Assembly (NCBI GenBank): GCA_937973965.1
Contig: CALJJQ010000069.1
Coordinates: 1-37,706, forward strand
Origin: an uncultured Calothrix sp.
Lineage (GTDB): Bacteria; Cyanobacteriota; Cyanobacteriia; Cyanobacteriales; Nostocaceae
Length of the DNA: 37,706 nucleotides
Direction of reading: 5' to 3'
This document shows positions 1-8,209 of this stretch, piece by piece. A program made the position numbers and the translations under genes. The notes under the pieces are model-generated. The model had not been told where the DNA came from. It did no database searches and saw only the letters and a list, made by a program, of their open reading frames with translations. Position 1 is the first letter of the stretch; each line of letters begins with the position of its first letter.

Positions 1-148
1 CACCATAATGCGGATCATGGCAAGATAAATAAAAGTCTCGGATGTTTCCGGTAATAACTCATAATCTCTGACCAAACGGCGACACCCCATCAACCAACCA
101 AAAGTGGTCTCTACCAGCCAACGTTTTTTGAGTAAAACAAAACCACCG
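1..148 (-). mobile_element. IS5-type transposase remnant, C-terminal part
   Basis: The minus strand reads an open frame containing [22 protein letters not shown], then a hydrophobic AMIRIMV tail. This matches the C-terminal part of IS5/IS4-type DDE transposases, where the catalytic Glu lies in a W-x-E-T/R-T-F-W/G-W segment. It runs off the window at base 1. Toward its 5' side the similarity ends near base 150, exactly where a 43-bp tandem repeat begins, so the N-terminal half is missing on this side. It is probably a dead fragment. I cannot name the IS. Confidence 0.7.
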
Positions 149-155
149 TATTGAT

Positions 156-238
156 TTATAGTTCATATCTACTCCCCACTCCCTACTCACCTAAATACTT
201 ATAGTTCATATCTACTCCCTACTCCCTACCCACCTATT
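156..238. repeat. Tandem repeat, about 43 bp x 2
   Basis: Two head-to-tail copies start with TTATAGTTCATATCTACTCC (156 and 199). Each contains CTACTCCC-type short repeats. The block sits between the broken transposase and the cobalamin riboswitch. Confidence 0.75.
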
Positions 239-282
239 TTCAAGTGAGGAAATACCAAAAATTTAATTTTCACGCTTTCATA

Positions 283-412
283 TTTGTGGTATTGTCAACA
301 TACCTAAGATTGGGAAACTCCGGTGAAATTCCGGGACTGTGCCGCAACTGTAACCAAAGAGTCAGTGGGAAGAATCAACTAGCAATTGACCGATGGAAGT
401 CAGAACACCAGA
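283..412 (+). promoter_or_regulatory. Cobalamin (B12) riboswitch
   Basis: The conserved core is visible: GGGAAACTCCGGTGAAATTCC (about 312-331), then GGGACTGTGCCGCAACTGTAA (about 332-352). A 3' B12-box-like GAAGTCAGAACACCAG lies near 396-411. The spacing between these parts fits the class. It lies 85 bp upstream of cobG, a B12-synthesis gene, which is the expected target: B12 binding would lower expression of the cluster. The open frame across 244-465 is best read as a chance frame over this RNA. Confidence 0.85.
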
Positions 413-497
413 TTTTAGGGGTTAGTATTGCTGTTTTGGGACAGTTACTAACACACCATCAATAATCCCTGCGTTGCACGGGGAGGATAGGGGAAAA

Positions 498-1955
498 TTG
501 CTGAATCTGACTGCTGCATCTCGACGAGAAGTTGCGCCAAGCGCGTCTACGGCTTGTCCAGGTTTATTTTACGGTGTGTCGGCACGGGATGGAATGCTGG
601 CACGAATTCGGATTCCAGGTGGTATGGTAAATTACCATCAGTGTTATTTATTGGCGGAAATTGCTGATAGGTATGGTCAGGGTTGGTTGCAAATTACCAA
701 CCGTGGGAATGTACAAATTCGTGGGATTCGTGGTGAAATTTCCCTGGATGATTTGCAAAGGTTGCAAATTGGGGGATTGGGTGCGGAACTAATTGAATTA
801 GACGCTTTGCGAAATATTATGGCTAGTCCGACTGCGGGAATTGATCCACAGACTTTGATGGATACCCGTATATGGGTGAGGGAGATTGACGATTACCTGA
901 AAAGCCATCAGGAATTGGATATGTTATCCCCGAAATTTAGTATTGGTTTGGATGGGGGTGAAAGGGTGACAATCCGCGATCGCCATAATGATATTCTTTT
1001 GGTGGCACGTCAATCCCTTGCAGATCAAAGCAGGTATTTACAGGTTTATTTAAATAATCAAGATACCCAGTTGTGTATTACCCCCCACCAGGTTTTACCT
1101 GTCATCACAGCTTGTACCCAAGTGTATCGCCAATATTGTCAAGAAAACCCCACTCAAAACCAACGTCCTCACCGTTTACGTCAGGTTTTAGCAGATTGGG
1201 GTATGGATGGATACTTGCAAAAAGTTACAGCCTATTTAGGATTTTCCTTGATTGCTGTAGATAAATTGAATTTAGCCCAAGGAGAATATGGTCAAAAGAC
1301 TAATAATTATGACCATATCGGGATTCACAACCAATTACAACCAGAACATGTTTACGTTGGTTTAATCCTACCCCTGGGAAAACTCACAACTAAACAGATT
1401 CGGGGTGTCACAGCGATCGCTCGTTTGTATGGGGATGAAACCCTACGGTTCACACCTTGGCAAAATCTGATTATTCCCCATATTATGCGATCGCAAATTT
1501 CGGAAGTGTTAGCAAAGCTGGAAAAACTGGAATTGGATTGGCATTTAGAAAATCCTTGGCATAGTTTAATCGCTTGTTCGGGAACTCAAGGGTGTGCATC
1601 ATCCCATATTGACACCCAAACCCAAGCCGAAAATATCGCTCAAACCTTACCCAAACTGAATTATCCCTTGAAAATCCATATTAGTGGTTGTGAAAAAGGC
1701 TGTGCTAGTCAAGGTGTTAGTGATATTACCATAGTTGGTGTCGCCAAGGATAAGTATAAAATTTTCATTGGCAAGGATAGCTATCAGGGAAAATTTGGTC
1801 AAGAGTTATACACAAACCTGACTCCTACAGAAATTCCCCAAGTCCTGACCCAAATTATTCAAACTTACCAAACCCAGCACCATGACCAGGAAAGCATTCA
1901 AAAATTCCTTAGCTGTTATGGAATAGAACAATTACGGCAATTGATTGGGAGATAG
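498..1955 (+). CDS. cobG: Precorrin-3B synthase, CobG
   Basis: Nitrite/sulfite-reductase-fold protein that makes precorrin-3B by oxygen-dependent hydroxylation and lactone formation in the aerobic cobalamin pathway. It begins PGLFYGVSARDGMLARIRIPGG and has the ferredoxin-like half domain with TNRGNVQIR. A 4Fe-4S ligand set follows: CSGTQGC (about residues 360-366) and SGCEKGCASQG (Cys about 398 and 402), the NIR/SIR signature. About 485 aa, normal to slightly long for the family. The start is uncertain. TTG at 498 has GGAGG 11 nt upstream; an in-frame TTG at 474 has no ribosome site. No ATG is suitable. It lies downstream of the B12 riboswitch and upstream of cobH-cobI. The symbol is firm at family level; the exact start is not. 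Confidence 0.9.
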   Translation: MLNLTAASRREVAPSASTACPGLFYGVSARDGMLARIRIPGGMVNYHQCYLLAEIADRYGQGWLQITNRGNVQIRGIRGEISLDDLQRLQIGGLGAELIELDALRNIMASPTAGIDPQTLMDTRIWVREIDDYLKSHQELDMLSPKFSIGLDGGERVTIRDRHNDILLVARQSLADQSRYLQVYLNNQDTQLCITPHQVLPVITACTQVYRQYCQENPTQNQRPHRLRQVLADWGMDGYLQKVTAYLGFSLIAVDKLNLAQGEYGQKTNNYDHIGIHNQLQPEHVYVGLILPLGKLTTKQIRGVTAIARLYGDETLRFTPWQNLIIPHIMRSQISEVLAKLEKLELDWHLENPWHSLIACSGTQGCASSHIDTQTQAENIAQTLPKLNYPLKIHISGCEKGCASQGVSDITIVGVAKDKYKIFIGKDSYQGKFGQELYTNLTPTEIPQVLTQIIQTYQTQHHDQESIQKFLSCYGIEQLRQLIGR

Positions 1956-2092
1956 GAAGAAGAGGAAGAATAGAAGTGCAGAGGGGCAAAAATACGGTCT
2001 TCCATAGGTATGTATTGTATGATTTATCAAAAATACCTGCCACTACTTCTAAATACCGATTCAAAAAATTTTTGCAACACATACTCAATATA

Positions 2093-2112
2093 AGACGCGA
2101 TATATCGCGTCT
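2093..2112. repeat. Dispersed palindrome, copy 1
   Basis: AGACGCGATATATCGCGTCT is a perfect 20-bp palindrome followed by CTAC. Other copies or variants lie at 5943, 7341, 9464, 16289, 18535, 18708, 19870 and 34599. It lies in the 223-bp gap between cobG and cobH. Confidence 0.85.
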
Positions 2113-2150
2113 CTACGAGATTCATCTGTAATTTTTACATGACAGTTAAT

Positions 2151-2177
2151 TAATCCAAAATCTAAAATCCAAAATTC
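2151..2177. repeat. Short tandem repeat (TCCAAAAT type) at the cobH start
   Basis: AATCCAAAATCTAAAATCCAAAATTCC abuts the cobH start codon. This heptad-type repeat is typical of filamentous cyanobacteria. It replaces a visible ribosome site. A related stretch lies near 13170-13230. Confidence 0.7.
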
Positions 2178-2178
2178 C

Positions 2179-2808
2179 ATGACTACTTACATTCGAGATG
2201 GTAACGAAATCTACCGTAAATCCTTTGCAATTATCCGTGCAGAAGCCAATTTAAAAGGCTTGCCAACAGACCTAGAACGAGTTGCGGTCAGAATTATCCA
2301 TGCTTGTGGAATGGTGGACGTGGTGGAGGATTTAGAAGCCTCACCGAATGCAGTTGGTGCAGGGTATGATGCCCTTGTGGGGGGTGCGCCGATTTTATGT
2401 GATAGTCGTATGGTAGCAGAAGGAATCACTCGTAAACGCTTACCAGCGAATAATCAAGTGATTTGTACCCTGGGTGAACCACAGGTGGAAGAATTAGCAC
2501 AAAAACTGCAAAATACCCGTTCAGCTGCTGCATTAGAATTATGGCGATCGCATTTAGAAGGTGCGGTAGTAGCAATCGGCAATGCACCAACTGCGTTATT
2601 TTATTTATTGGAGATGTTAGATCATGGCGCAGCAAAACCGGCTTTAATTTTAGGATTTCCCGTCGGTTTCGTTGGTGCAGCCGAAAGCAAGGCAGCACTT
2701 GCAGCCAATAGTCACGGTATACCTTATATTACACTTCATGGCCGACGGGGTGGTAGTGCAATTACCTCTGCGGCTGTGAATGCGATCGCTCAAGAGGAAG
2801 AAATTTAA
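2179..2808 (+). CDS. cobH: Precorrin-8X methylmutase (CobH/CbiC)
   Basis: Moves the C11 methyl to C12 to form hydrogenobyrinic (or cobyrinic) acid. The 209-aa protein is full length for the family. Seen: the RIIHACGM segment with the catalytic His at residue 41, the SPNAV-GAGYDAL loop, CDSRMVAEGI, and the C-terminal GFPVGFVGAAESK and GRRGGSA segments. ATG start; no clear Shine-Dalgarno because a short tandem repeat occupies the site. It is 2 bp upstream of cobI, so the two are almost certainly co-transcribed. Cyanobacterial databases also call it cbiC. Confidence 0.93.
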   Translation: MTTYIRDGNEIYRKSFAIIRAEANLKGLPTDLERVAVRIIHACGMVDVVEDLEASPNAVGAGYDALVGGAPILCDSRMVAEGITRKRLPANNQVICTLGEPQVEELAQKLQNTRSAAALELWRSHLEGAVVAIGNAPTALFYLLEMLDHGAAKPALILGFPVGFVGAAESKAALAANSHGIPYITLHGRRGGSAITSAAVNAIAQEEEI

Positions 2809-2810
2809 GT

Positions 2811-3521
2811 ATGGCACACAATTGCGGTCGGTTATACGGTTTAGGAATTGGACCTGGAGACCCGGAATTATTAACCATGAAAGCGGTTCGTATCCTCAAA
2901 GCGGTTCCCGTGATTGCCTATCCTACCCTAGAAAATGGCAAATTTTTGGCTAGGGCTATTGTCAGCGAATACATTAGTCCAGACAAAATTGAAATCCCGA
3001 TGCCGTTGCCTTTCAGTGTGGAACGCTCATCCCAACCCTATTATGACATCGGTGCAGCCAAAATTGCCGAACATCTGGATGCTGGACGGGATGTGGCAGT
3101 ATTGTGTGAAGGAGACCCTTTTTTATACGGCTCATTTATGTATATATACAGTCGTCTCCAGGATAAATATCCCACCGAAGTTGTCCCCGGTATTTCCTCC
3201 ACCCTCGGTAGTGCTTCCGCTTTAGGTGTTCCCCTCACCTACCGCAATGATGTATTAAGTATTATGCCTGCAACCCTACCCACCGAAATACTATCAGCTC
3301 GCCTTACTGTCGCTGATGCTGCGGTGATTATTAAGCTCGGTCGTCACTTTGCTAAGGTACGTCAAGTTTTAATTAATACAGGATTATTTGAGCGGGCTTT
3401 GTATATCGAACGCGCTACCATGCCGAATCAGCGTATCGTTCCCATCCAGGAAATTACATCCAGTGAAGTCACTTACTGGTCATTAATTATGATACCTAGT
3501 CAAGGGAAAGGTTGGGAATGA
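2811..3521 (+). CDS. cobI: Precorrin-2 C20-methyltransferase (CobI/CbiL)
   Basis: SAM-dependent tetrapyrrole methylase that methylates precorrin-2 at C20. 236 aa, normal length. Seen: N-terminal LYGLGIGPGDPELLTMKAV (SAM-binding GxGPGDPELLT), the LCEGDPFLYGSFMYIYSRL motif near residues 98-116, and VVPGISSTLGSASALG near 122-137. It starts 2 nt after the cobH stop, implying translational coupling. Together with cobG and cobH it covers three of the corrin-ring steps; the others must lie elsewhere in the genome. Confidence 0.93.
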   Translation: MAHNCGRLYGLGIGPGDPELLTMKAVRILKAVPVIAYPTLENGKFLARAIVSEYISPDKIEIPMPLPFSVERSSQPYYDIGAAKIAEHLDAGRDVAVLCEGDPFLYGSFMYIYSRLQDKYPTEVVPGISSTLGSASALGVPLTYRNDVLSIMPATLPTEILSARLTVADAAVIIKLGRHFAKVRQVLINTGLFERALYIERATMPNQRIVPIQEITSSEVTYWSLIMIPSQGKGWE

Positions 3522-4016
3522 GGAGCAACAGGGGAAATTGAAGAATAGACTGCTTCTAAAATATGAATGCCAAATTTATATATTAGTCCTAAATGATACG
3601 TGGTAATGAATCAAAGCTAGAATGCTTGTAAATGAATGATTTTTATCAAAACGATTTCACGAAAATTTTGATACTTTTTCTGACCCTGCTACCGAAAGCT
3701 CCCCGTTAGGTATGAAAACCGTATAAGTGTTTTCTGACGAATGGTTGCGGATTGATATATATTTTAGATTGGGGAGGCTTGAGACCCATCTCTGTTCTAC
3801 TCTGTACTTTGACTGCTATTTAGGAATCATATTTGATTTTTGAAGATACCAATTATCCCGAAGCTTATCATAAAAAGCTTTATTTCCCGGTATTCCTAAC
3901 AAGATTCAAGTGGGATTCCTATAGTTAATAAATACTGAATCAAATGATTTATTTCAGTGAGGTTTTTTTATTTTCTAATTTGAAAATGTTGAGATTGGTG
4001 GGGGGAGTAAAAAGTT
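3522..4016. other. Intergenic region, no gene seen
   Basis: No coding frame of quality. It holds one inverted copy of a dispersed repeat (3667-3725). An A/T-rich weak hairpin, ACTGAA...TTCAGT, lies at about 3935-3956 and is followed by GAGGTTTTTTTA, a possible terminator. Confidence 0.6.
3667..3725 (-). repeat. Dispersed repeat A, copy 1 (inverted)
   Basis: The reverse complement reads TACGGTTTTCATACC...GGAGCTTTCGGTAGCAGGGTCAGAAAAAGTATCAAAAT. It matches 9326-9400 and, more weakly, 13947-14008. Confidence 0.75.
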
Positions 4017-4301
4017 TTGCCACGTCGTTTTTATGTCAAGTTTCAAGGTGTGTGTTGGAGTTTTTCGGGACAAAGTTATTCTCAGTTGTTAGCGGATGGT
4101 GCTGTTGGTAAGTTTTCATCTCCGGATTTATCTAGATATGCTGGTCGTCAAATCAAAAGGTTTCCTATCTCTGCGCAACCTATCGATGTAACTGATTTTG
4201 AGGATACTCATTATTATCAAGAGTGGGAATACTTTCTCAAAACTAATGGTCAAACTGGTTTTGCTGCTGCTGATTATATAGATGTTTTTTTTGATGATTA
4301 G
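4017..4301 (+). CDS. Small protein of unknown function
   Basis: 94 aa, soluble, rich in aromatic residues and Ser/Asp, with an acidic end (DYIDVFFDD). It starts at TTG with a GGGGGGAG ribosome site about 9 nt upstream. I do not recognise the family. No signal peptide, membrane segment or Cys cluster is seen. It lies 33 bp upstream of a truncated Uma2-family gene on the same strand. The strong ribosome site and even codon use favour a real gene. Confidence 0.5.
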   Translation: MPRRFYVKFQGVCWSFSGQSYSQLLADGAVGKFSSPDLSRYAGRQIKRFPISAQPIDVTDFEDTHYYQEWEYFLKTNGQTGFAAADYIDVFFDD

Positions 4302-4334
4302 GTTTATATTTTATAATTAGGGTCTGCGGTAAAA

Positions 4335-4712
4335 ATGAAGGCGGAAGTTGCTGTCAATAGTCTGCAAGTCGGGATGAGAGTGCCGGATTTGACCATATAT
4401 TCCGAAGAATTAGCGACGGTGATGAAAGGAGCTACGCGATACTCCACAATGGATATGCCACCACCATTGTTAGTGGTTGAGATGGTCAGTCCGAATCAGG
4501 AAAATCGGGATTATCGCTACAAGCGTTCGGAGTATGCAGCACGGGGGATTGCCGAGTATTCGATTGTTGATCCTATTTCCCAAAAGGTGACGATTTTGGA
4601 ATGGGTTGAGGGGTTTTATGATGAGCAAGTTTTCCCGGAAGAAATGGCAATTGTTTCGGCGATTTTTCCGAACATTCAGTTAAATTTTACAAGCATGAAA
4701 AAAGGCGATTAA
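4335..4712 (+). pseudogene. Uma2-family (DUF820) nuclease-fold protein, N-terminally truncated
   Basis: The 125 aa match the C-terminal two thirds of the cyanobacterial Uma2 family: RVPDLTIYSEE, PPPLLVVEMVSPNQENRDYRYKRSEYAARGIAEYSIVDP, then ILEWVEGFYDE. Family members are about 190 aa and begin with a YELIDGEL-type segment holding the first acidic residue of the PD-(D/E)XK-like site; that part is absent here. An in-frame TAA lies just upstream of the start, so it cannot be extended. The putative D/E-X-K residues in the C-terminal part are kept. Probably a decayed gene, though a short expressed form cannot be excluded. Confidence 0.7.
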
Positions 4713-4722
4713 AAACCGCCTT
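4696..4722 (-). terminator. Possible rho-independent terminator
   Basis: On the minus strand a hairpin, AAGGCG(G)...CGCCTT, is followed by TTTTTT. It would end transcripts from the glycosyltransferase gene 4967-5824, 245 bp beyond its stop. It overlaps the end of the Uma2 fragment. Confidence 0.45.
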
Positions 4723-4966
4723 GAGACCATATCCTCAGTTGTTGCAATTGCGAAAAGACTATCTAAAACCACTGACCTGTTATTTGATAGTACCAAAGGT
4801 GAAAATGGTTCCTATCCATCAGTTATGTATACTATACCTACCTTGGGCGTGACTTTACGATTGCAAAAAGTCATGTTTTAATTGTGACTTTAGTCATGTT
4901 GTCAGTGAACAATAATTCCTACTTTTGATTGGCGATTTTCTCTCTAATTGCTGTTGGCAATTTTAC

Positions 4967-5824
4967 TCAGGTGGATGATTTGATTAAACCTTGTAATTGA
5001 CCCCCACGCCAAGCTAAATCCATTAAATTCTGTGTCAAGCTGATTTTATCGCGAATTTTGAGGGTGACTAGACGGATAGCAAATAGACCTGTAGTCTTGA
5101 TTACCGTTTTCCAGGTAATTGGTTGGGTCATTCCTTGGGAGCGATGTTTTCTATATAACCTTCCTTCATCAACTCCCATTTTCCAAGCACGTTGACAAAT
5201 TTGGGGAATGCGATCGCGTAGTCGAAAATGAACTAGTGCATCTTTGGCTTCGTAGGGTTTGATTCCTAGTTGTTGAATTCGCCAACAATAATCTACGTCT
5301 TCGAGTATGGTCAAATTTTCATCAAAACCACCCACTGCTTCATGGAGCGATCGCTTGACGGCGATGTTGTTGCCACTTAACAATGGTAAAAAGGGATGAT
5401 CAAAATAAATACCGTTCCCCTCTTCACAACCGTATACCTTGACTAACCATTCTGGGTTTAATTTCCAGTGTTCATCCCTTCCCCCAACTAAATCATGTTC
5501 CCTTAGTGCTGTTCCCATCGCTGCAACCCATCCGGGAGCAACTTCGTCGTCAGCGTCACAAAATGCTAACATGTCTGCTTGGGCTGCTTTTACTCCTGCA
5601 TTCCTTGCATAGGCTGCTCCTCGTTTCGCCGATGCGTCTATTAACCGTAAATGGGGTAGTTTGTCTTGGTAGGCTTGAATGATTTCTCGACTATTATCTG
5701 TGGAACCGTTATCAGCTATAATTATTTCCCAGGGTTGAGACCATTCTTGTTTTGTTAATGCTTCTAGTTGCTGGCTGATGGTTTGACCGGCGTTAAAACA
5801 AGGGATGATGACGCTGAGTTTCAT
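4967..5824 (-). CDS. Glycosyltransferase family 2
   Basis: 285-aa GT-A fold transferase. Seen: N-terminal LSVIIPCFNAGQTI, the nucleotide-binding DNGSTDNS (38-45), the metal-binding DADD motif (90-93), GGRDEHWK, the acceptor-side GNNIAVKRS and the catalytic-type LEDVDYCWR near residue 175. It likely transfers a sugar from a nucleotide-sugar to a surface polysaccharide or lipid; the substrate cannot be read. No clear membrane helix, so probably cytoplasmic or peripheral. ATG start. It stands alone, with no same-strand partner close by. Confidence 0.88.
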   Translation of the reverse strand: MKLSVIIPCFNAGQTISQQLEALTKQEWSQPWEIIIADNGSTDNSREIIQAYQDKLPHLRLIDASAKRGAAYARNAGVKAAQADMLAFCDADDEVAPGWVAAMGTALREHDLVGGRDEHWKLNPEWLVKVYGCEEGNGIYFDHPFLPLLSGNNIAVKRSLHEAVGGFDENLTILEDVDYCWRIQQLGIKPYEAKDALVHFRLRDRIPQICQRAWKMGVDEGRLYRKHRSQGMTQPITWKTVIKTTGLFAIRLVTLKIRDKISLTQNLMDLAWRGGQLQGLIKSST

Positions 5825-5942
5825 GGCTGTATACTAGGTCTATTTGTATTTTCAATAAATTATTTTCCCTCATCTCAGAGGATGGTTTTAAAAGTCGATT
5901 TTAATACTGAACAAGCTCGTTTTTTGGGAGTAGAGAATCGGA

Positions 5943-5962
5943 AGACGCAACATGTCGCGTCT
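5943..5962. repeat. Dispersed palindrome, copy 2
   Basis: AGACGCAACATGTCGCGTCT differs from copy 1 mainly in the centre. One arm pair is mismatched. Confidence 0.7.
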
Positions 5963-6061
5963 GCACAAATATACCGTTTGAGCCTATTTACTGTCTTCAA
6001 GGAGTGTTTGATAAAGTATTTATTGACATTTTCTTAACATCTCTGAGGAGACTGTAACCGG

Positions 6062-6159
6062 ATTTCTCACGAGTGAGTCTTGGGTGACAGATTGATTTTC
6101 CTTCTACTTCCTACTCCCTACTCCCTACTCCCTTTAAGTTTTAGGGTTTTGTGAGAAAT
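6062..6159 (+). mobile_element. MITE-like element, copy 1 (98 bp)
   Basis: Bounded by ATTTCTCAC (6062) and GTGAGAAAT (6151), 9-bp perfect inverted repeats. The inside includes GATTGATTTTCCTTCTAC and GTTTTAGGGTTTTGTGAG. A second copy, inverted, lies at 32280-32369. This copy has a run of CTACTCC repeats (6104-6134) inside that the other lacks, which accounts for the length difference. Confidence 0.8.
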
Positions 6160-6264
6160 GGGGGTGTACAGGTAGAAACAACGATGATTAACACTTGTTA
6201 ATTAAATATATAACTGTCCGTTAATACTGAGACAAAAACGTTAATAAACTTTATAGTCGCAGCT

Positions 6265-7224
6265 ATGGAAAAACGCAGATTAGGAACTTCCGAAGTTCAG
6301 ATTAGTCCGATTCTGATGGGAACTTGGCAAGCAGGTAAGCGGGGGTGGACGGGTATTGAAGATAATGATTCAATTCAAGCGATCCGTGCTGCTGTGGATG
6401 CGGGAATCACCACCATTGATACGGCTGAGGTGTATGGTGATGGTCATTCAGAACGGGTTGTTGCGCAAGCGGTAGCTGATATCCGGGAAAGGATAGAGTA
6501 TGCAACGAAGGTATTTGCTAACCACTTGCAGTATGATGAGGTAATTGCCGCCTGCGATCGCTCTCTCCAAAATCTCCAAACAGATTATATCGACTTGTAT
6601 CAAATTCATTGGCCTAGTGGTTCCTTTGGTTCGGATTTTGTTCCGATTGGTGAAACAATGGAGGCTTTGAATACTTTAAAAAAACAGGGAAAAATTCGGG
6701 CAATTGGTGTATCAAATTTTTCCAAATCCCAACTAGAGGAAGCTTGTCAATATGGACGCATTGATAGTTTGCAACCTCCCTACTCTCTATTTTGGCGGTA
6801 TGTGGAAACGGATGCCATGCCATACTGTATTGAAAATAATATTTCCATTCTTGCCTATTCTCCCCTAGCTCAGGGTTTATTAACTGGAAAGTTTGCTCCT
6901 GGACATAAATTTGATGCAGGGGATAACCGTTCTCAAAATAAACTATTCCAGGGTGAAAATTTCTCGCGAGCGTATACAGCAGTAGATAAACTGCGTCCGA
7001 TTGCTGCCAAATATAACTGTACCTTAGCCCAGTTAGCCTTAGCTTGGTTAATTGCGCAACCAAATACCCAGGCGATCGCAGGTGCAAGATATGCAGAGCA
7101 AGCAATTTCTAATGCGGCTGCTGCAAGTATTCATCTTGATCCTGCGGATTTAGCTCAAATTGATATCATTGGACGTTCGGTGACTGATTACCTAGATGCA
7201 AATCCGGTGATGTGGAATTGGTAG
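6265..7224 (+). CDS. Aldo/keto reductase
   Basis: 319-aa NADPH-dependent oxidoreductase of the (beta/alpha)8-barrel AKR superfamily. The catalytic tetrad is present: Asp52 (TIDTAEVYG), Tyr57, Lys82 (ATKVF) and His115 (YQIHWP). Also seen are GVSNFSKSQL, ILAYSPLAQGLLTGKF and the C-terminal AIAGARYAEQ cofactor segment. It resembles the YajO/IolS-like group; the substrate is not predictable. ATG start without a strong ribosome site. A perfect 9-bp hairpin follows 22 bp after the stop. Monocistronic by context. Confidence 0.92.
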   Translation: MEKRRLGTSEVQISPILMGTWQAGKRGWTGIEDNDSIQAIRAAVDAGITTIDTAEVYGDGHSERVVAQAVADIRERIEYATKVFANHLQYDEVIAACDRSLQNLQTDYIDLYQIHWPSGSFGSDFVPIGETMEALNTLKKQGKIRAIGVSNFSKSQLEEACQYGRIDSLQPPYSLFWRYVETDAMPYCIENNISILAYSPLAQGLLTGKFAPGHKFDAGDNRSQNKLFQGENFSRAYTAVDKLRPIAAKYNCTLAQLALAWLIAQPNTQAIAGARYAEQAISNAAAASIHLDPADLAQIDIIGRSVTDYLDANPVMWNW

Positions 7225-7246
7225 TCACAGAAAGCATAAATCAAAC

Positions 7247-7268
7247 ATTTCCCTTGATTAAGGGAAAT
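7247..7268 (+). terminator. Hairpin after the aldo/keto reductase gene
   Basis: ATTTCCCTT-GATT-AAGGGAAAT is a perfect 9-bp stem with a 4-nt loop, 22 bp beyond the stop. There is no T-run, so it may protect the mRNA end rather than terminate. Confidence 0.45.
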
Positions 7269-7340
7269 AAGTAGGTAGGTGCCATTAAACATGAAACCAT
7301 AATGTAACCAATCATTCGGCGAAAAGGCTTACCCCCCTAC

Positions 7341-7360
7341 GGACGCGATATATCGCGTCT
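7341..7360. repeat. Dispersed palindrome, copy 3
   Basis: GGACGCGATATATCGCGTCT, followed directly by CTCCCTACTCCCTA short repeats, lies between convergent genes. Confidence 0.8.
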
Positions 7361-7436
7361 CTCCCTACTCCCTAATCTGAACGACAATTTTCACCACCCA
7401 CCGACTCAATCAATTTGACCGTATTTTCTATGTTTT

Positions 7437-8117
7437 CTATTTATCGTTCTGTTGCTTTTCCTGCAACCTTTCCAAACCATCGAGAATCAAATTCAACCCA
7501 AATTCAAAATCATGCAAGCCATCATATCGACCTTCAATGATATGGTAGGCAAGTCGATTCATGTAGGGATATTTCTCCGGCGAAATGTGCGAAATAAACT
7601 TTTCTGCTTGTTGTGCATACTCCCCCGGTTTGAAGGGAAAATTTAGCTCCTGGAGTGTAAATCCATAAATGTGGTTATCAATTGCATTCCAAGCATGATC
7701 GGCAGTCTCGAAGGAAAAACCAGCTTCCCGCAAACATCCCAAAGTTGCATCGATATAGCGCAACATGGCTGACCCCACATTCACCCGCGACATCATCGTC
7801 ATTGCAGCCCAAGGATGACGCAACAATACTGTGTGTGCTGAAATCGCCCGTCGTCGCATGGCTGTTTTCCAATCAATTTTCGGATCGGGTAATTCTATTT
7901 CAGCCACCACCATGTCGATAATCCCATCCAATATATCATCCTTATTAACAACATGATTGTACAGTGACATTGCCTGGACACCCAGTTCCTGGGCAATTTT
8001 CCGCATCGATACTGCTTCAATCCCATCTTTATCAGCTATTCGCAGCGCCACTTGCAATACCCGCTCCCGACTTAAAGGCAATGGGGACATCGATTTTGAG
8101 CTACTCCTTTCTTCCAT
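7437..8117 (-). CDS. TetR-family transcriptional regulator
   Basis: About 226 aa. The N-terminal helix-turn-helix is clear: SRERVLQVALRIADKDGIEAVSMRKIAQELGVQAMSLYNHVVNKDDILDGI. The rest resembles the TetR C-terminal ligand/dimer domain. ATG at 8117 is preferred because AGGG sits just upstream; a TTG at 8132 would add 5 residues. It is divergent from the oxidoreductase gene at 8210, and the space between holds two matching palindromes. By family habit it represses both itself and the oxidoreductase, with an unknown small-molecule inducer. Confidence 0.88.
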   Translation of the reverse strand: MEERSSSKSMSPLPLSRERVLQVALRIADKDGIEAVSMRKIAQELGVQAMSLYNHVVNKDDILDGIIDMVVAEIELPDPKIDWKTAMRRRAISAHTVLLRHPWAAMTMMSRVNVGSAMLRYIDATLGCLREAGFSFETADHAWNAIDNHIYGFTLQELNFPFKPGEYAQQAEKFISHISPEKYPYMNRLAYHIIEGRYDGLHDFEFGLNLILDGLERLQEKQQNDK

Positions 8118-8152
8118 TTTCCCTGGAATCAATTTTTCCAGATAATTTTAGC

Positions 8153-8180
8153 TTGACAAACTTACATCGTAAGTTAAACT
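8153..8180 (+). promoter_or_regulatory. Probable promoter of the MDR oxidoreductase gene
   Basis: TTGACA (8153-8158) and TAAACT (8175-8180) are spaced by 16 bp. The first operator palindrome fills the spacer, so a bound repressor would block the polymerase. Confidence 0.5.
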
Positions 8181-8192
8181 TACAATGTAAGT
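8160..8192. promoter_or_regulatory. Twin TetR-type operators
   Basis: ACTTACATCGTAAGT (8160-8174, one arm mismatch) and ACTTACAATGTAAGT (8178-8192, perfect 7-bp arms) are two 15-bp palindromes. Their centres lie 18 bp apart, between the divergent TetR and oxidoreductase genes. Confidence 0.75.
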
Positions 8193-8209
8193 AAAAATTA
8201 TCAGAACCA

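Larger units (their letters stand above)
5825..6264. other. Intergenic region with repeats, no gene seen
   Basis: Divergent promoters for the flanking genes must lie here. It carries a palindrome (5943-5962) and a MITE-like element (6062-6159). Short frames in the stretch have no protein character. Confidence 0.6.

Noticed and set aside
244-465. 73-codon open frame upstream of cobG
   Set aside because: It lies across the cobalamin riboswitch core and has no protein character.
6104-6134. CRISPR array
   Set aside because: The repeats are short CTACTCC units without spacers; no CRISPR array or cas gene is seen anywhere in the window.
6614-7105. 163-codon minus-strand frame within the aldo/keto reductase gene
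   Set aside because: It is an antisense shadow of a full-length enzyme gene with an intact catalytic tetrad.
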